64,000 bases of DNA from Mangrovivirga cuniculi (lineage in GTDB: Bacteria; Bacteroidota; Bacteroidia; Cytophagales; Cyclobacteriaceae): assembly GCF_005166025.1 (NCBI RefSeq), contig NZ_CP028923.1, forward strand, positions 795,001 to 859,000, in the 5' to 3' direction. Shown here in pieces: positions 21,428 through 31,017 of the stretch. Under the pieces are notes generated by a model. The model ran no database searches, was not told the origin of the DNA, and saw only the letters and a program-made list of their open reading frames with translations. Every line of letters begins with the position of its first letter. Within the stretch, counting starts at the first letter, position 1. The position numbers were made by a program, and so were the translations under genes.

Positions 21428-21473
21428 AAAAAAAATTGAACACCGGAAGAAGATCTCCAATGTTCAATTTTAT
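21428..21473 (-). terminator. Internal terminator/attenuator between rpsB and tsf
   Basis: On the minus strand AAAATTGAACA pairs with TGTTCAATTTT across an 18-base middle part, followed by more Ts. Because tsf continues on the same strand, it probably lets only part of the transcripts through. Confidence 0.6.
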
Positions 21474-21493
21474 GATATTATACTATAGTGCCA

Positions 21494-22279
21494 TTATTCT
21501 TTATCTGAAGCACCTTCTTTAACTTTTTCGCCTTTATCTGCGGCGCGCTTTTTATTTTCCTCTTCCTTCATCTTAGAGTCTTCCTTATCTTTCTTACGCT
21601 CCATTAATCCTTCTTCGATTACAGAAGCGATATGTCCCATAAGTAGCTCTACAGATTTGTAAGCATCGTCGTTTGCAGGTATTGCGTAGTCAACCAGAGT
21701 GGGATCTGAGTTAGTATCTACAAGTGCGAATACCGGAATGTTGAGCTTTTGCGCTTCTTTGATTGCAATATGCTCACGCTTTATATCTACTACAAATAAT
21801 GCTGCAGGTAGACGGGTAAGGTCTGAAATACCACCTAAAACTCGCTCTAGTTTTTCTCTTTCACGAGTAATCATCAGTCGCTCTCTTTTTGCCAGGTTTA
21901 GATAAGCTTCTTCTTTCATCATTTTATCGATGCCTGACATTTTCTTAAGCGATTTTCTGATGGTTGCGAAGTTAGTAAGCATACCTCCCAACCAACGCTC
22001 AGTTACAAAAGGCATTTTAAGATTCTTTGCATTTTCTGCAACGATACCTTTTGCTTGCTTTTTAGTAGCAACGAACATAATTTTTCTTCCTGAGCGTGCA
22101 ATGTTGCGCAGCGCGTGGGATGCTTCGTCAAGACTTGCTAAAGTCTTGTTGAGGTCTATAACGTGGATCCCGTTTTTCTCCATGAAAATGTATGGAGCCA
22201 TTTTAGGATTCCACTTACTCTTTAAATGCCCGAAATGGACACCAGCATCCAATAAGTCTTTGTACTCTAGTTTTGCCAT
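21494..22279 (-). CDS. rpsB: 30S ribosomal protein S2
   Basis: A 261-residue small-subunit protein. Conserved parts: the opening [40 protein letters not shown], and [19 protein letters not shown] near residue 190. The C-terminal 40 residues are a charged Lys/Glu tail, common in Bacteroidota S2. It lies between rpsI and tsf in the order usual for this phylum. Confidence 0.97.
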   Translation of the reverse strand: MAKLEYKDLLDAGVHFGHLKSKWNPKMAPYIFMEKNGIHVIDLNKTLASLDEASHALRNIARSGRKIMFVATKKQAKGIVAENAKNLKMPFVTERWLGGMLTNFATIRKSLKKMSGIDKMMKEEAYLNLAKRERLMITREREKLERVLGGISDLTRLPAALFVVDIKREHIAIKEAQKLNIPVFALVDTNSDPTLVDYAIPANDDAYKSVELLMGHIASVIEEGLMERKKDKEDSKMKEEENKKRAADKGEKVKEGASDKE

Positions 22280-22329
22280 TGAGTAGTTTGATTAACAATA
22301 ATTTTGATTTCTTAGTCCTGTTATCAGGA

Positions 22330-22716
22330 TTAACGTTTCGAGAACTGGAATCTTCTTCTCGCTTTGCGACGGCCGTACTTCTTTCTTTCGACCATACGTG
22401 GATCCCTTGTAAGGAAACCTTCCTTCTTTAACGCAGGTCTGTGTTCCGGATTGATCTCGTTTAGTGCACGAGCAATCGCAAGGCGTAGTGCCTCAGCTTG
22501 TCCGGCGATTCCTCCTCCGTCTAATATAGCTTTAACATCGTAATTGTCATTTTCGTCTACTAGAGCGAAAGGCTGTTTTACGATAGTCTGAAGAATATCA
22601 GAAGGGAAGTACTCGTCAAGAGCTCTGTCGTTAACGGTGATTTCACCTTTACCGGGCGTCACGTAAATTCTCGCAACAGAAGTTTTACGTCTTCCTATGG
22701 TATTGATTACTTCCAT
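22330..22716 (-). CDS. rpsI: 30S ribosomal protein S9
   Basis: A 128-residue S9, whose C-terminal tail reaches the P-site tRNA. It opens with [17 protein letters not shown] and ends [13 protein letters not shown], the invariant basic tail ending in Lys-Arg. It directly follows rplM (10 bases between), the near-universal rplM-rpsI pair. Confidence 0.97.
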   Translation of the reverse strand: MEVINTIGRRKTSVARIYVTPGKGEITVNDRALDEYFPSDILQTIVKQPFALVDENDNYDVKAILDGGGIAGQAEALRLAIARALNEINPEHRPALKKEGFLTRDPRMVERKKYGRRKARRRFQFSKR

Positions 22717-22726
22717 TAATTATTAA

Positions 22727-23169
22727 TTAAAGTTTAATTTCTTTCGGTTTTTGTGCTTCATGAGGATGCTCAGTTCCTGCATAAACATGAAGATTGTTAA
22801 ATAACTGACGTCCAAGTCTGTTTTTTGGCAACATGCCTTTTACGGCCATTTCCAAAACTCTCTCAGGTCTTTTATTTAACAATTCCTGTGGAGTAGCAAA
22901 ACGCTGTCCCCCGGATGTCCTGTGTGACGAACGTATTGTTTAGCAGTCATTTTCTTCCCTGTAAGGTTGATCTTTTCTGCATTAATAATAATAACGTTGT
23001 CTCCGCAGTCAACATGTGGAGTGAAATTAGGTTTGTGCTTTCCTCTGATCAGTTTTGCAACCTCGCTCGCAAAACGTCCCAATGTCTGTTGTTCAGCATC
23101 AACAATAACCCACTCTTTGTTAACTGTTTCTTTGTTTGCTGAAATGGTTTTATAACTCAATGTATCCAC
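22727..23169 (-). CDS. rplM: 50S ribosomal protein L13 (read across one apparent 1-base deletion)
   Basis: Early-assembly large-subunit protein. It opens [20 protein letters not shown], then [22 protein letters not shown], and [13 protein letters not shown]. The frame breaks at a C5 run (22908-22912) inside the invariant HTGHPGG. One added base restores [32 protein letters not shown] and the C-terminal [17 protein letters not shown], giving 147 residues, the normal length. As an essential gene next to an intact rpsI it cannot be a true pseudogene; a sequence error is by far the best reading. Confidence 0.94.
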
Positions 23170-23204
23170 TTTTATAAAGCTTTAATTTTTCCAATACATA
23201 ATCG

Positions 23205-23256
23205 GTCCCCTCTCAAAAAGGGACACAAAGATAGACGTATTAATTTTGAATTCCAA
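23205..23256 (-). promoter_or_regulatory. rplM operon promoter with 5'-terminal hairpin
   Basis: On the minus strand TTG (23256-23254), 20 bases, TATCTTTG (23233-23226). The expected start point near 23220 falls at the edge of a hairpin, GTCCC (23224-23220) pairing with GGGAC (23209-23205), leaving about 35 bases to the ATG. The promoter match is good; a role of the hairpin in stability or autoregulation is inferred. Confidence 0.55.
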
Positions 23257-23292
23257 CAATAGTAGACAAATATCAATGAAATTGTTTGATAA

Positions 23293-24006
23293 TCACCTGT
23301 TTTTGTCTAATTGTTTGATTGCAACTGCGAAATCTTTAGGGTATGGAGCCTTAACATCGGTCATTTTACCTTTGGGATCCTCAAAAGAAATTTCATTTGC
23401 ATGAAGTGCCAGTCTTTGGATTAATGGTTTTTCGATTTCATCTCGGCCAATATTGTAATTTCTTTTGACCTTACTTAAATAGAGCGGCCTGCCTCCATAT
23501 GATTCGTCTCCGGTGATTGGTGCTTTTAGAAAGCTAAGATGAACCCTGATCTGGTGCATTCTTCCCGTAACGGGCCGGCAGGCAACTAAAGTATGGGTTT
23601 TATAGGCTTCTAGGGTATCAAAATAAGTTAGCGCTTCTTTTCCATCCTGAAAATCAACTACTACTATTCCTTTTTTCAAAGTTTTGATCGGGCCGGTGGC
23701 TTTGGTATTCTTAAATTCATGCAATCCATCTACTATGGCATGATAAATCTTATTGACTTTTCTCTTTTCAAAAGCAATTGACATATGCCTGTAAGTCTCA
23801 GGATTTTTTGCGATAACCAAACAACCCGAAGTTTCTTTATCCAGGCGGTGGCATATTTGTGAATCCGGCTGATATTCTTTTGCAAACTTAAGTATGCTTA
23901 GATTTGAAGTACGATCATCTAAGGTTGAAATACCCGGAGGTTTGTTAATGATATATAAATTATCATCTTCGAAAAGTACGGATTCACTTATATTAAACTT
24001 TTTCAT
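23293..24006 (-). CDS. RluA-family pseudouridine synthase
   Basis: A 237-residue enzyme that isomerises uridine to pseudouridine in rRNA or tRNA. The catalytic motif HRLDKETSG is present, with Asp56 as the nucleophile. RPVTGRMHQIRVHL is the second family motif. There is no S4 domain, so it is a short RluA/RluC-type catalytic core; which RNA base it modifies cannot be told. I chose ATG 24006 (MKKFNISES), because longer starts run back into phoR; the overlap with phoR is 14 bases. Confidence 0.88.
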   Translation of the reverse strand: MKKFNISESVLFEDDNLYIINKPPGISTLDDRTSNLSILKFAKEYQPDSQICHRLDKETSGCLVIAKNPETYRHMSIAFEKRKVNKIYHAIVDGLHEFKNTKATGPIKTLKKGIVVVDFQDGKEALTYFDTLEAYKTHTLVACRPVTGRMHQIRVHLSFLKAPITGDESYGGRPLYLSKVKRNYNIGRDEIEKPLIQRLALHANEISFEDPKGKMTDVKAPYPKDFAVAIKQLDKNR

Positions 24007-25114
24007 TAGAAGTTTTTTTACCTTTGTTTCTTTGCGGTTGTTCGCTTTGCTTTGCCAAAGGTAATGTAAAGTAAAACAACGTGCCTTCACCTGGTTTACT
24101 TTCAAGCTGAACCTTGCTGTTATGTCCGTCAACTACATGCTTTACAATTGCCAGTCCAAGTCCGGTTCCTCCTTTTTTCTTCGTACGGCTTTTTTCTACC
24201 CTGTAAAACCTTTCGAATACTCTGTGGGCATGTTCATTTGATATACCAACGCCATTATCCTTTACGCCAATAAAGGCTTCTCCGTCTTGTTGCTTTAGTA
24301 TTATCTTGGCCCACCCGCCTTCTTCAGTATATTTTATAGCATTGGAGGTCAGGTTTAACATTACCTGGTAAAGCCTGCGTTGATCTCCATAAATCATTAA
24401 TCCAGGGTTCGTATCCTTCGAAAAATCTAGTGATATATTTTTTTTCTGGGCTTTATCTTCTAGTTCATCAATAATCTCCTGGCACATGTTATAGATGTCG
24501 AAGTTCTCATAATGCATTTTTATTTCTCCGGCCTCCATTTGTGACAGAGTCAGAAGATCATGGACAAGGTTATCTAAGGCATCCAGACTTTTTGCTGCTT
24601 TCTTTAGAAATTTAGTTCTTACAGTCTTGTCTTTAATTGCACCGTCCAAAAGGGTGTGTACAAATCCCTGAGCTGCAAAAATGGGAGTTTTTAATTCGTG
24701 TGAAACATCTGCAAGAAAGTCTCTTCGGAATTGTTCCAGTTTTTTAAGTTCGGCGATTTCCCTTTCCTTAGTTGATGCAAATGAATAAAGTTCATCATAT
24801 AATCGTCCAAACGGGCTTGACTTACTGGCAAGATCATCTTTTAGTAAGCTATAATCCTCACCTCTCATTTGCTCGAGAATGTGATACACTTTTTCGAGTT
24901 CTTTAATAAATAGAAATTCGAGTACGATATAGCTTAGAAGGTAAGAACTGGCAAATGTAACCAGGACGATCACAACAAGAGTAGTTGTATCAAAGTTACC
25001 CCAAAGAGAAATGAAGGCGACACTGATCAGGGCCACACATATTCCAATTAATATCGATATGATTTTGGAATTAAGTAATAGTGATTGTTTACTCTTGTTC
25101 AAATTTGTAGCCAA
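23993..25114 (-). CDS. PhoR-like sensor histidine kinase
   Basis: A 373-residue membrane histidine kinase. Two membrane segments (about residues 17-38 and 46-70) with almost no periplasmic loop, a short linker, HisKA with FLADVSHELKTP (His139 phospho-acceptor), then HATPase with NAIKYTEEGG, DNGVGI and KKGGTGLGLAIVKH. It overlaps the response regulator upstream by 26 bases, a tight two-component pair. The PhoR/PhoB assignment rests on architecture; without a large sensor domain the signal is probably supplied by partner proteins. Confidence 0.88.
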   Translation of the reverse strand: MATNLNKSKQSLLLNSKIISILIGICVALISVAFISLWGNFDTTTLVVIVLVTFASSYLLSYIVLEFLFIKELEKVYHILEQMRGEDYSLLKDDLASKSSPFGRLYDELYSFASTKEREIAELKKLEQFRRDFLADVSHELKTPIFAAQGFVHTLLDGAIKDKTVRTKFLKKAAKSLDALDNLVHDLLTLSQMEAGEIKMHYENFDIYNMCQEIIDELEDKAQKKNISLDFSKDTNPGLMIYGDQRRLYQVMLNLTSNAIKYTEEGGWAKIILKQQDGEAFIGVKDNGVGISNEHAHRVFERFYRVEKSRTKKKGGTGLGLAIVKHVVDGHNSKVQLESKPGEGTLFYFTLPLAKQSEQPQRNKGKKTSNEKV

Positions 25115-25784
25115 CGCCTTTTATTGTTTTAATATAATCCTGTCCTACTTTTTCTCTTACCTTTCTTACGTGAACATCAACAGTTCTGGCAAGAACGAAA
25201 ACATCACTTCCCCAGATATTCTTCAATAATTCATCGCGATTATAAACTTTCAAAGGGTTATTGGCAAGAAAATAGAGTAATTCGAATTCTTTTTTTGGCA
25301 AACTAATTTCTTTACCGTCCTTAATGACTTTGTAAGAAGTCTTATCGATCGTGAGATTTGGAAAGGTAAGAACATCCGAATTTTCCTCTTTGCTTTCTTC
25401 TCTCCTGAAAATAGCGCTTAAACGACTTATAAGAGCCCTTGGCTTGATCGGTTTGGTGATGTAATCATCCGCGCCCACTTCAAAAGCAGCCACTTCAGAA
25501 TACTCCTCTGATCTTGCAGTGAGAAAAATAATATGGGCACTTTTAAGATCGGGAATCTCTCTCAATCTCCGGCATGTTTCTACTCCGTCCATATCGGGCA
25601 TCATTATATCCAGGAGAATAACATCCGGTTTAAAGTTTTTTGCTATATCTAAAGCTTCAGCTCCGTTCTTTGCTGCTTTAGTTTGAAATCCCTCTTTATC
25701 CAGATTGTAGGTGAGTAACTCAATGATATCTTTTTCGTCATCTACGATAAGGACTTTCTTATTTTTAACTTTATTGTCTTTCAT
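25089..25784 (-). CDS. PhoB/OmpR-family response regulator
   Basis: A 231-residue DNA-binding regulator. Receiver domain with the acidic pair DDEKD, phospho-acceptor Asp59 in LLDIMMPDMDG, and the Lys of TKPIKP. The C-terminal winged helix shows NRDELLKNIWG and RTVDVHVRKVREKVG. Translated just ahead of, and overlapping, its kinase. In Bacteroidota this arrangement is usually called PhoB/PhoR, but targets are not visible here. Confidence 0.92.
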   Translation of the reverse strand: MKDNKVKNKKVLIVDDEKDIIELLTYNLDKEGFQTKAAKNGAEALDIAKNFKPDVILLDIMMPDMDGVETCRRLREIPDLKSAHIIFLTARSEEYSEVAAFEVGADDYITKPIKPRALISRLSAIFRREESKEENSDVLTFPNLTIDKTSYKVIKDGKEISLPKKEFELLYFLANNPLKVYNRDELLKNIWGSDVFVLARTVDVHVRKVREKVGQDYIKTIKGVGYKFEQE

Positions 25785-25829
25785 TTTAGATTCTTATGTA
25801 GCCGAAAATACCAGTTTTCATTTATTTAT

Positions 25830-26645
25830 TCAAATCTCACCCAATTCATTCTTCAGTCCATCAACGCTGGTAATATCAACTTCTACCGCTCCAATGAACA
25901 TCTTTGCTTTGATCTTAAGAGGGATTCGGTTTTTATCAGCGCTTATCCATGCTTCAATACTATCTTCACCATCAAAAATTTCATTGTCAGGCATAATTGG
26001 TGCAATAACATAAGCATCCATTTTGCCCAGTTTAGTCCTGACTTTTTCTTTTCGAAGATATCTGATTTTAAATTCATAAACCTCATCATCGAAAAAACCT
26101 GAAAGATCTACCTGGTCACCAGGTTCATATTGGTCAAAATCCAGCGTTCTAAAAAAGTAATAACCACTTACGAGATCCAATACATTTTTAGGGATGTCAT
26201 ATTTGTCTTTTTTCTCAACTCTTTTTGAGTCTTTGCTTAGTCGGGTAACGAGTGCTGTTCCTGTTTTATGATTAAAATCAACGATTTCATTTTTTCGATA
26301 CCTGTTTTCTTTAATAAATCTATAAAACCGATGAGGGATTAAGGCAGCTGTATCCATGTAGCTACCCCATCTGTCGTCAACTTGATAAAATACTTCTACT
26401 GCACCAGAAGTCCTGCCTTGAATATCAATTCTATAACAAGGGCGGTTATTAAGTTTATAGATCTTATCACTGATGGTCATTGTAGCTTTTGCAGCATTGA
26501 ATATACCATAATGAATTCTATAATTTAGCACTTCTCCAGGACCAAAATTATTTTGTTCAAGAGTTCTGTACGTTGAGTCCTGAACGGTAAAAGCACTAAA
26601 AGCCAATATTGCAAATACAGTAAAAAGTTTTTTAAATAATTTCAT
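25830..26645 (-). CDS. DUF3108 domain protein
   Basis: A 271-residue exported protein with a signal peptide (about residues 1-22). Then the DUF3108 pattern: GEVLNYRIHYGIFNAAKATM, the VDDRWGSYMDTAALIPHRF segment and a C-terminal beta-rich part (RTKLGKMDAYVIAPIMPDN, RIPLKIKAKMFIG). The family is predicted beta-barrel-like and periplasmic, with no established role. It follows the predicted aminopeptidase gene by 7 bases and lies upstream of the unlinked-looking phoB/phoR pair. Confidence 0.82.
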   Translation of the reverse strand: MKLFKKLFTVFAILAFSAFTVQDSTYRTLEQNNFGPGEVLNYRIHYGIFNAAKATMTISDKIYKLNNRPCYRIDIQGRTSGAVEVFYQVDDRWGSYMDTAALIPHRFYRFIKENRYRKNEIVDFNHKTGTALVTRLSKDSKRVEKKDKYDIPKNVLDLVSGYYFFRTLDFDQYEPGDQVDLSGFFDDEVYEFKIRYLRKEKVRTKLGKMDAYVIAPIMPDNEIFDGEDSIEAWISADKNRIPLKIKAKMFIGAVEVDITSVDGLKNELGEI

Positions 26646-26652
26646 TATGATT

Positions 26653-27680
26653 TTATTTATTATTCTTTACATAGTGATCGATCATTATTTTAAGATCGCC
26701 ACCAAATTTTTCATTTAGCTGAGTATTAAGAGTTTTTTCATAGCCTCTATATCTTATAAATGACATCAGATATGCGTTATTGAGCTCCTTTTCTTTAAAG
26801 ATATCGTAATAAGCCTTGTTTTCGAATTGAATTGTGTTCAATTTTTCTTTTATACTGTTTATAAATTTCTTTTTAGCTTCTTCTTTAAAGGAGTCTGGCA
26901 GATAGTCAATAGACTTATATAAATCATCAAGCTTACCTGCTTGTTTTACCATATATTGTATATACGTATTTCTGTCATTTAGTTCTTTCTTATAGTTTTC
27001 GACTATTTCACTCTCAGTACCATACTTAGATTTTAAATATATCAGTGCACCTTTCGTGCCAAAAAATGAAGCGAGATTCTCATTAAATGTCAGGCTGTCC
27101 TTAATAAATAGTGTGCCATGAAATAATTCATGGATTAAAGTTTCTGAAAGCCGGGCTTCACCAGCGATTAACATTCCGGAAAGTACCGGATCATTAAAAA
27201 AGCCCAAAGTTGACCATCCACCAGCAGTCCTGATAAATGCATCATAGCCCTGATTTTTAATTTTTGCCAATTCGCTTTTTGCCATTTCTTTATCGAAAAA
27301 GCCTTTATAAGAAAAAGTTCCGATGATCGGAAAGCTCCATTCTTTTGGCTCGAACTGATAAGGCTTGCATCCGCTTACCACGAACATTATCGGATCCTCA
27401 CCATGATCATAAAAATCGGTGTAGTTGTCTGATTTTTCAGGCCCAGTTCTGAAAATGCAAATTCTCTGATATCACTAACTTTTGATAATAGATTTCTTGT
27501 GGAGTCAGCAACATTATTATTGGAAATCAGTTCAGTTATCGGTTTTGCATTTTTAACTACACGAAGTTGTCCTTCACCTTGTTTGAAACCATAGTAAATT
27601 AGTTCCCTGTTCCAAATTGCCAGCGCAAAAAACAAAATTATTAAAATTGATAATATCCTCGACTTTCGTGTTTTAAGCAT
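26653..27680 (-). CDS. Predicted membrane-anchored aminopeptidase (read across one apparent 1-base deletion)
   Basis: Matches the predicted aminopeptidase family PF10023. N-terminal anchor (residues 9-28), VVKNAKPITELI and DIREFAFSELGLK, then the zinc motif HELFH (His184-His188) followed by FNENLASFFG, which supplies the Glu. The frame breaks in a T5 run at 27433-27437. One added base reads through the DNYTDFYDHG and VVSGCKPYQFEP segments and gives 342 residues, normal for the family. Followed by DUF3108 on the same strand. Confidence 0.85.
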
Positions 27681-27746
27681 AATTAATGATAATACTTATA
27701 AATATAAATTGCCACTGATTAATAATCTTATATAAACGTTTATTTG

Positions 27747-27777
27747 TTTGGCAATTAAGTTGAATGATGTAAATTCG
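27747..27777 (+). promoter_or_regulatory. Promoter of recA
   Basis: TTTG (27747-27750), 19 bases, TAAATTCG (27770-27777): one mismatch to TAnnTTTG. The ATG is 34 bases downstream. I see no obvious palindromic LexA box. Confidence 0.5.
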
Positions 27778-27810
27778 ATCGTTGAATTAATTTTAAAAAC
27801 AGAATATAAA

Positions 27811-28851
27811 ATGGCAGATAAGTCTGAAAAAAACGAGAAGCTGAAAGCGTTGCAGCTCACTATAGATAAACTTGAAAAAACTTACGGAAAAGGAACTATC
27901 ATGAAGCTCAGTGATGAGCGAGTAGTGGATGTTCCGGCAATCTCATCAGGTTCTGTTGGCCTCGATATTGCATTAGGAGTAGGTGGTTTTCCTCGAGGTC
28001 GAATAGTTGAGATTTATGGACCTGAGTCTTCAGGTAAAACTACTTTAGCAATGCATGCTATTGCCGAGGCTCAGAAAGCCGGAGGGATGGCAGCTATCGT
28101 CGATGCAGAACATGCCTTTGATAAGACTTATGCTGAGAAACTAGGTATCGACACTGAGAACTTACTGATCTCTCAGCCTGATAACGGTGAGCAAGCACTT
28201 GAAATAGCAGAGCATCTAATTCGTTCGGGAGCTTTAGATATAGTAGTTATTGACTCAGTAGCTGCTTTGGTGCCAAAAGGGGAGCTTGAGGGAGAAATGG
28301 GAGATAGTAAAATGGGTCTTCAGGCTCGTTTGATGTCTCAGGCATTGAGAAAATTAACGGGTGCGATCAACAAGACAAAATGTACCTGTGTATTTATTAA
28401 CCAGTTGAGGGAAAAGATCGGTGTTATGTTTGGTAACCCCGAAACTACCACCGGTGGTAATGCCTTAAAATTCTATGCTTCAGTTCGTCTTGATATTAGG
28501 AGAATAGGGCAAATCAAAGAAAGCGCAGATTCTGTTCAGGGTAACAGAACAAGAGTGAAAGTAGTAAAAAACAAAGTTGCACCTCCTTTCAAAGTAGTAG
28601 AGTTTGATATACTTTATGGAGAAGGTATATCAAAGGTAGGAGAGATAATTGATATTGGCGTTGAAATGGGGATTCTTGATAAAGCAGGATCATGGTTCAG
28701 CTATGACGGAAACAGGCTTGGACAGGGTCGTGAGGCAATAAAAAAACTAATTCTCGATAATCCGGAATTAATGGAAGAATTAGAGAAAAAGATTAAAGAC
28801 AAAATTGCCGGTAAAGACGAAAACACTAAAGAAGCAGTAAAAGAAAAGTAG
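27811..28851 (+). CDS. recA: Recombinase RecA
   Basis: A 346-residue strand-exchange ATPase for recombination and repair. Walker A GPESSGKT at residues 70-77, [11 protein letters not shown] as Walker [22 protein letters not shown] as DNA-binding loop L2, and a Lys/Glu-rich C-terminal tail. I take the start at 27811 ([15 protein letters not shown]) since the promoter lies just before it; upstream codons in frame are inside the promoter. A strong terminator follows, so it is monocistronic. Confidence 0.98.
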   Translation: MADKSEKNEKLKALQLTIDKLEKTYGKGTIMKLSDERVVDVPAISSGSVGLDIALGVGGFPRGRIVEIYGPESSGKTTLAMHAIAEAQKAGGMAAIVDAEHAFDKTYAEKLGIDTENLLISQPDNGEQALEIAEHLIRSGALDIVVIDSVAALVPKGELEGEMGDSKMGLQARLMSQALRKLTGAINKTKCTCVFINQLREKIGVMFGNPETTTGGNALKFYASVRLDIRRIGQIKESADSVQGNRTRVKVVKNKVAPPFKVVEFDILYGEGISKVGEIIDIGVEMGILDKAGSWFSYDGNRLGQGREAIKKLILDNPELMEELEKKIKDKIAGKDENTKEAVKEK

Positions 28852-28877
28852 TTTATACAATTATAACTATCTCATAA

Positions 28878-28914
28878 TAAAGCAGAAGTGATTTTTTCAC
28901 CTCTGCTTTATTAT
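28878..28914 (+). terminator. Terminator after recA
   Basis: AAAGCAGAAGTGA pairs with TCACCTCTGCTTT (one mismatch), followed by a T-rich tract. Confidence 0.85.
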
Positions 28915-29044
28915 TTTAAGCGTAAAAAATATAAACATTCTAATAATGTTGTATTTATTTAAGATGAATGATAGTTGAATGGGTTACATTATACTTTTAA
29001 ACTGTATAAATTTACGATAATTGTCACTCAAATTGATCTAAGTT

Positions 29045-29569
29045 ATGAAAATGAATGGTGTGAAGAAAGGTCTGCTTTCTTTCGTCTTTACTTTTTTTGT
29101 CGGAATAGCAGCATTTGCCCAGGGGGATATGGAAGATGTGCAGTCGATGTTCATTTATCACTTTATTAAGTATATTGAATGGCCAGCTTCTAGTAATTCC
29201 GGAAATTTTGTGATAGGCGTAACTGGAAATGATGCGCTTTATCAGCAAATCAGTTCAAAGTTAAATGGAAAGCCAAGACCGGGAGGTAAAATAATTGTTA
29301 AACAAGTGAGCGATCCTTCGCAAGTGAGCGGATTACAGATCGTCGTGTTGGGAAAAAATAAATCGAGAGAATTTGAGTCTTATAAGGCTAAAACAGCTGG
29401 AAAGCCAATTCTTTTAATAACCGAAGATAGAGGTTTAGGTAAAAAAGGAAGTTCGATTAATTTTATTGTCGTGAATGGCAAGCTGAAATTCGAACTCAAT
29501 AAATCAGTAATTGACGCACAAAAGTTAAGGGTTTCTTCCAGCCTTACTCAAGTTGCCGTTGTGATTTAA
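29045..29569 (+). CDS. YfiR-like (DUF4154) exported protein
   Basis: A 174-residue protein with a signal peptide ending near AAFAQG. Family features: SMFIYHFIKYIEWP at the mature N-terminus, GVTGNDALY, LQIVVLGKNKS and the C-terminal SSINFIVVNGKLKFELN with a conserved hydrophobic ending. YfiR-type proteins in gamma-proteobacteria hold a diguanylate cyclase inactive in the periplasm. In Bacteroidota, relatives usually sit near histidine kinases or TonB receptors. Here no partner is adjacent, so the role is open. Bounded by terminators. Confidence 0.82.
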   Translation: MKMNGVKKGLLSFVFTFFVGIAAFAQGDMEDVQSMFIYHFIKYIEWPASSNSGNFVIGVTGNDALYQQISSKLNGKPRPGGKIIVKQVSDPSQVSGLQIVVLGKNKSREFESYKAKTAGKPILLITEDRGLGKKGSSINFIVVNGKLKFELNKSVIDAQKLRVSSSLTQVAVVI

Positions 29570-29588
29570 AACTTGTTTTTGTTAAGAA

Positions 29589-29625
29589 AAAAAGCCGATT
29601 TCGTTGATCGAAATCGGCTTTTTTA
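29589..29625. terminator. Bidirectional terminator between the YfiR-like and permease genes
   Basis: AAAGCCGATTTCG pairs with CGAAATCGGCTTT around a four-base loop, with A and T runs on each side. Confidence 0.9.
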
Positions 29626-29644
29626 ATTTGTCTATTTTTATTGA

Positions 29645-30889
29645 TTAAGATCTTATTGCGATCACCGGGTCAAGTTTCGCTGCTTTCGCTGCTGGTATTA
29701 AGCCAGACAAAATTCCGGTCAGAGAAGCAATGATTACCCCTATAATAATATTTTTCGTGGTTAATATTATTTCAAGGCTTCCTAATGGAACGAACGTGAG
29801 AAGATAAACTAAAATTATACCACAGAATCCTCCAATAAGACTTAGTAATAATGCTTCAAATAGAAATTGAGCAAGAATAACATAGTTTTTTGCTCCCAGT
29901 GATTTTTGAATGCCTATCAACGGAGTTCTTTCTTTTACTGTAACGAACATAATGTTTGCGATACCAAACCCTCCGATCAGGATGGCACAGAGACCAATTA
30001 TGGTACCGGCGACATTTACAACTCCAAAAACCCCGGATACCATATCAGCAATTGCTTCAGGTTTGTTTATAGAGAAGTTGTCTTTTTCACCGGGTCTGAG
30101 TCCCCTTACCGGACGTAACAGGCCTTTAATCTCTGAAATTAACTGTTCTAATCCAGTATCACCTTCCACCCCGCCAATACCTATTCTGGCTCCTATTCCT
30201 TCGTATTTACTTCCGGTTAGATATAGTTTTTGAAATGCTTTAAAAGGGATGATAATCTTCTCATCGTTACTAGTAATTCCCAAAAAGCTTTCTCCAGCCT
30301 CTTGCATAACACCAATAACTTTAAACTTGTAACCCCTATGCTTAATTTCATTACCTATTGCAGGTTCATTTGGAAAAAGTGAGGTAGCCACAGTATGACC
30401 AATAATAGCTACAGGTCTTCCTCCTTCAATCTCCTGCATTGAAAAATATCTTCCTGTTCCAATTGGAGTATCCTGTAGTTTAAAGTAATCATAGGTGCTG
30501 CCTGTCAGATTAACTGTTCCAATACTGTTGGATCCATGCTTAAATGTTCTACTTCCAACACTGCTTATAATTGCAACACCGCTTTGATTGACCAGATTTT
30601 CTTTTAGTAATTCGTATTCCTGATAAGTTGCCTGCGGGCGTTTAAGATATTCCCACCATGGAAAGTCAGGACCTCCTACAAAAGGCCATTTTTCAACATA
30701 TACTACGTCAGCACCTAGAAAAGAAAAACTGTCTTTAATATTTCTTTCAAGTGAGTCAACAAGGGTGTAAACGGCTATAATCAGAAAAATACCTACTGTA
30801 ACACCCAAAAGAGATAGAGTGGTTCTGAGTAAGTTAGTTTTTAAGGCCGTGAAGGCAAAAACAAAGCTTTCGTATAACTGCCTGAGCAT
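29645..30889 (-). CDS. MacB-like ABC transporter permease
   Basis: A 414-residue MacB/LolC-type permease: one N-terminal membrane helix (TLSLLGVTVGIFLIIAVYTLV), a large periplasmic MacB core domain (about residues 45-270), then three helices at the C-terminus with the FtsX motif (GGFGIANIMFVTVKERTPLIGIQKSLGA split over helix 2). Such permeases pair with a cytoplasmic ATPase and move lipoproteins, peptides or drugs, or transmit force. The ATPase gene is not in the neighbourhood. Monocistronic. Confidence 0.88.
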   Translation of the reverse strand: MLRQLYESFVFAFTALKTNLLRTTLSLLGVTVGIFLIIAVYTLVDSLERNIKDSFSFLGADVVYVEKWPFVGGPDFPWWEYLKRPQATYQEYELLKENLVNQSGVAIISSVGSRTFKHGSNSIGTVNLTGSTYDYFKLQDTPIGTGRYFSMQEIEGGRPVAIIGHTVATSLFPNEPAIGNEIKHRGYKFKVIGVMQEAGESFLGITSNDEKIIIPFKAFQKLYLTGSKYEGIGARIGIGGVEGDTGLEQLISEIKGLLRPVRGLRPGEKDNFSINKPEAIADMVSGVFGVVNVAGTIIGLCAILIGGFGIANIMFVTVKERTPLIGIQKSLGAKNYVILAQFLFEALLLSLIGGFCGIILVYLLTFVPLGSLEIILTTKNIIIGVIIASLTGILSGLIPAAKAAKLDPVIAIRS

Positions 30890-31017
30890 CTTTATGATTT
30901 ATTTAACGGAGTTTTTCAGAAGTAAGAAATGAATGTTAAGAAATTAAAAAACAATTCATTAGATTTGCAACCTTAAATTATTCTGTTCATTTTGAACAAT
31001 ATAGTGTAAATATACAT

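Noticed and set aside
23293-24132. Longer N-terminus for the pseudouridine synthase
   Set aside because: The extra 42 residues overlap phoR and look like its shadow; the family starts at the internal Met at 24006.
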